Shown: positions 5,073 to 5,181 of the stretch, piece after piece
How the letters are laid out: every line of letters begins with the position of its first letter
Position numbering within the stretch: position 1 is the stretch's first letter
Source of the DNA: Candidatus Nealsoniibacteriota bacterium
GTDB lineage: Bacteria; Patescibacteriota; Minisyncoccia; Minisyncoccales; GWA2-38-27
Assembly: GCA_016867195.1 (NCBI GenBank)
Contig: VGKE01000037.1
Span: 1-5,181 of the forward strand
Length of the DNA stretch: 5,181 nt
Reading direction: 5' to 3'
Notes under the pieces: generated by a model
Database searches by the model: none
What the model was told of the DNA's origin: nothing
The model's input: the letters and a program-made list of their open reading frames with translations, nothing else
Program-made: the position numbers and the translations under genes

Positions 5073-5157
5073 CGTCATTGCGAGGAGTGAAGCGACGAAG
5101 CAATCTCGTTATCTATATGTTTATGTTGGGATTGCTTCGCTGCGGCTCGCAATGACG
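5073..5157. repeat. REP-like imperfect hairpin, copy 2
   Basis: Its stems are identical to those at 3765-3850. Only the loop differs, being one A shorter. Confidence 0.8.
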
Positions 5158-5181
5158 TAGTGACTGTAAACAACGCTATTA

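Larger units (their letters stand above)
4965..5181. repeat. Composite palindromic repeat, copy 2, cut by window edge
   Basis: It has the same order of parts as copy 1 and the same orientation: left end at 4966-4989, palindrome, REP-like hairpin, and the first part of the right end from 5166. It differs from copy 1 by A at 5001, A at 5068 and one missing A in the hairpin loop. The last few bases of the right end should lie just beyond the window. It stands directly upstream of the S1 start codon, so any promoter of that gene must lie in or beyond it. Confidence 0.85.

Noticed and set aside
3658..5181. CRISPR array or tandem repeats
   Set aside because: There are only two copies 1.3 kb apart with a whole gene between them, and the unit is over 200 bp long.

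Overview
The window looks like the chromosome of a reduced-genome bacterium of the Candidate Phyla Radiation (Patescibacteria), most likely of Parcubacteria type. That placement is an inference. It rests on A+T-rich, lysine-rich genes, four tRNA genes with no encoded CCA, an S1 protein with only four S1 repeats, a very compact RluA-type pseudouridine synthase and translation starts without clear Shine-Dalgarno sites. No 16S rRNA gene is present to prove it. Every real gene lies on the minus strand, so the window is best read from right to left.

Layout in the direction of transcription. At 4965-5181 is copy 2 of a composite palindromic repeat, cut by the window edge. Next comes a four-domain ribosomal protein S1 gene (4952-3903), then copy 1 of the same repeat (3882-3658). 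Copy 1 abuts a decayed 3' remnant of a GIY-YIG endonuclease gene (about 3657-3533). Then follow ftsH (3521-1617), tRNA-Ile(UAU), tRNA-Val(GAC), a pseudouridine synthase gene, and rplS, whose reading frame runs into tRNA-Leu(GAG). After that come a tRNA 3' fragment, tRNA-Val(UAC), and the first 27 codons of a REP-associated (Y1/IS200-like) transposase that leaves the window at base 1.

The core genes are translation and quality-control housekeeping: ribosomal proteins S1 and L19, an RNA-modifying enzyme, four tRNAs and the membrane protease FtsH. The accessory layer is a short-repeat system. Two repeat copies, identical except for three differences over about 217 bases, bracket the S1 gene in direct orientation. 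Each combines imperfect terminal inverted repeats, a long perfect palindrome built from nested hairpins, and a REP-like hairpin. A RAYT-type transposase, the kind of enzyme known to be linked to REP hairpins, lies about 3.6 kb away.

The most notable points are the composite repeat with a nearby candidate transposase, the rplS frame whose last 11 codons and stop lie inside tRNA-Leu, a tRNA-Ile with a UAU anticodon (rare in bacteria), and a tRNA fragment directly behind tRNA-Leu. No stretch longer than 300 bases lacks a gene or repeat.
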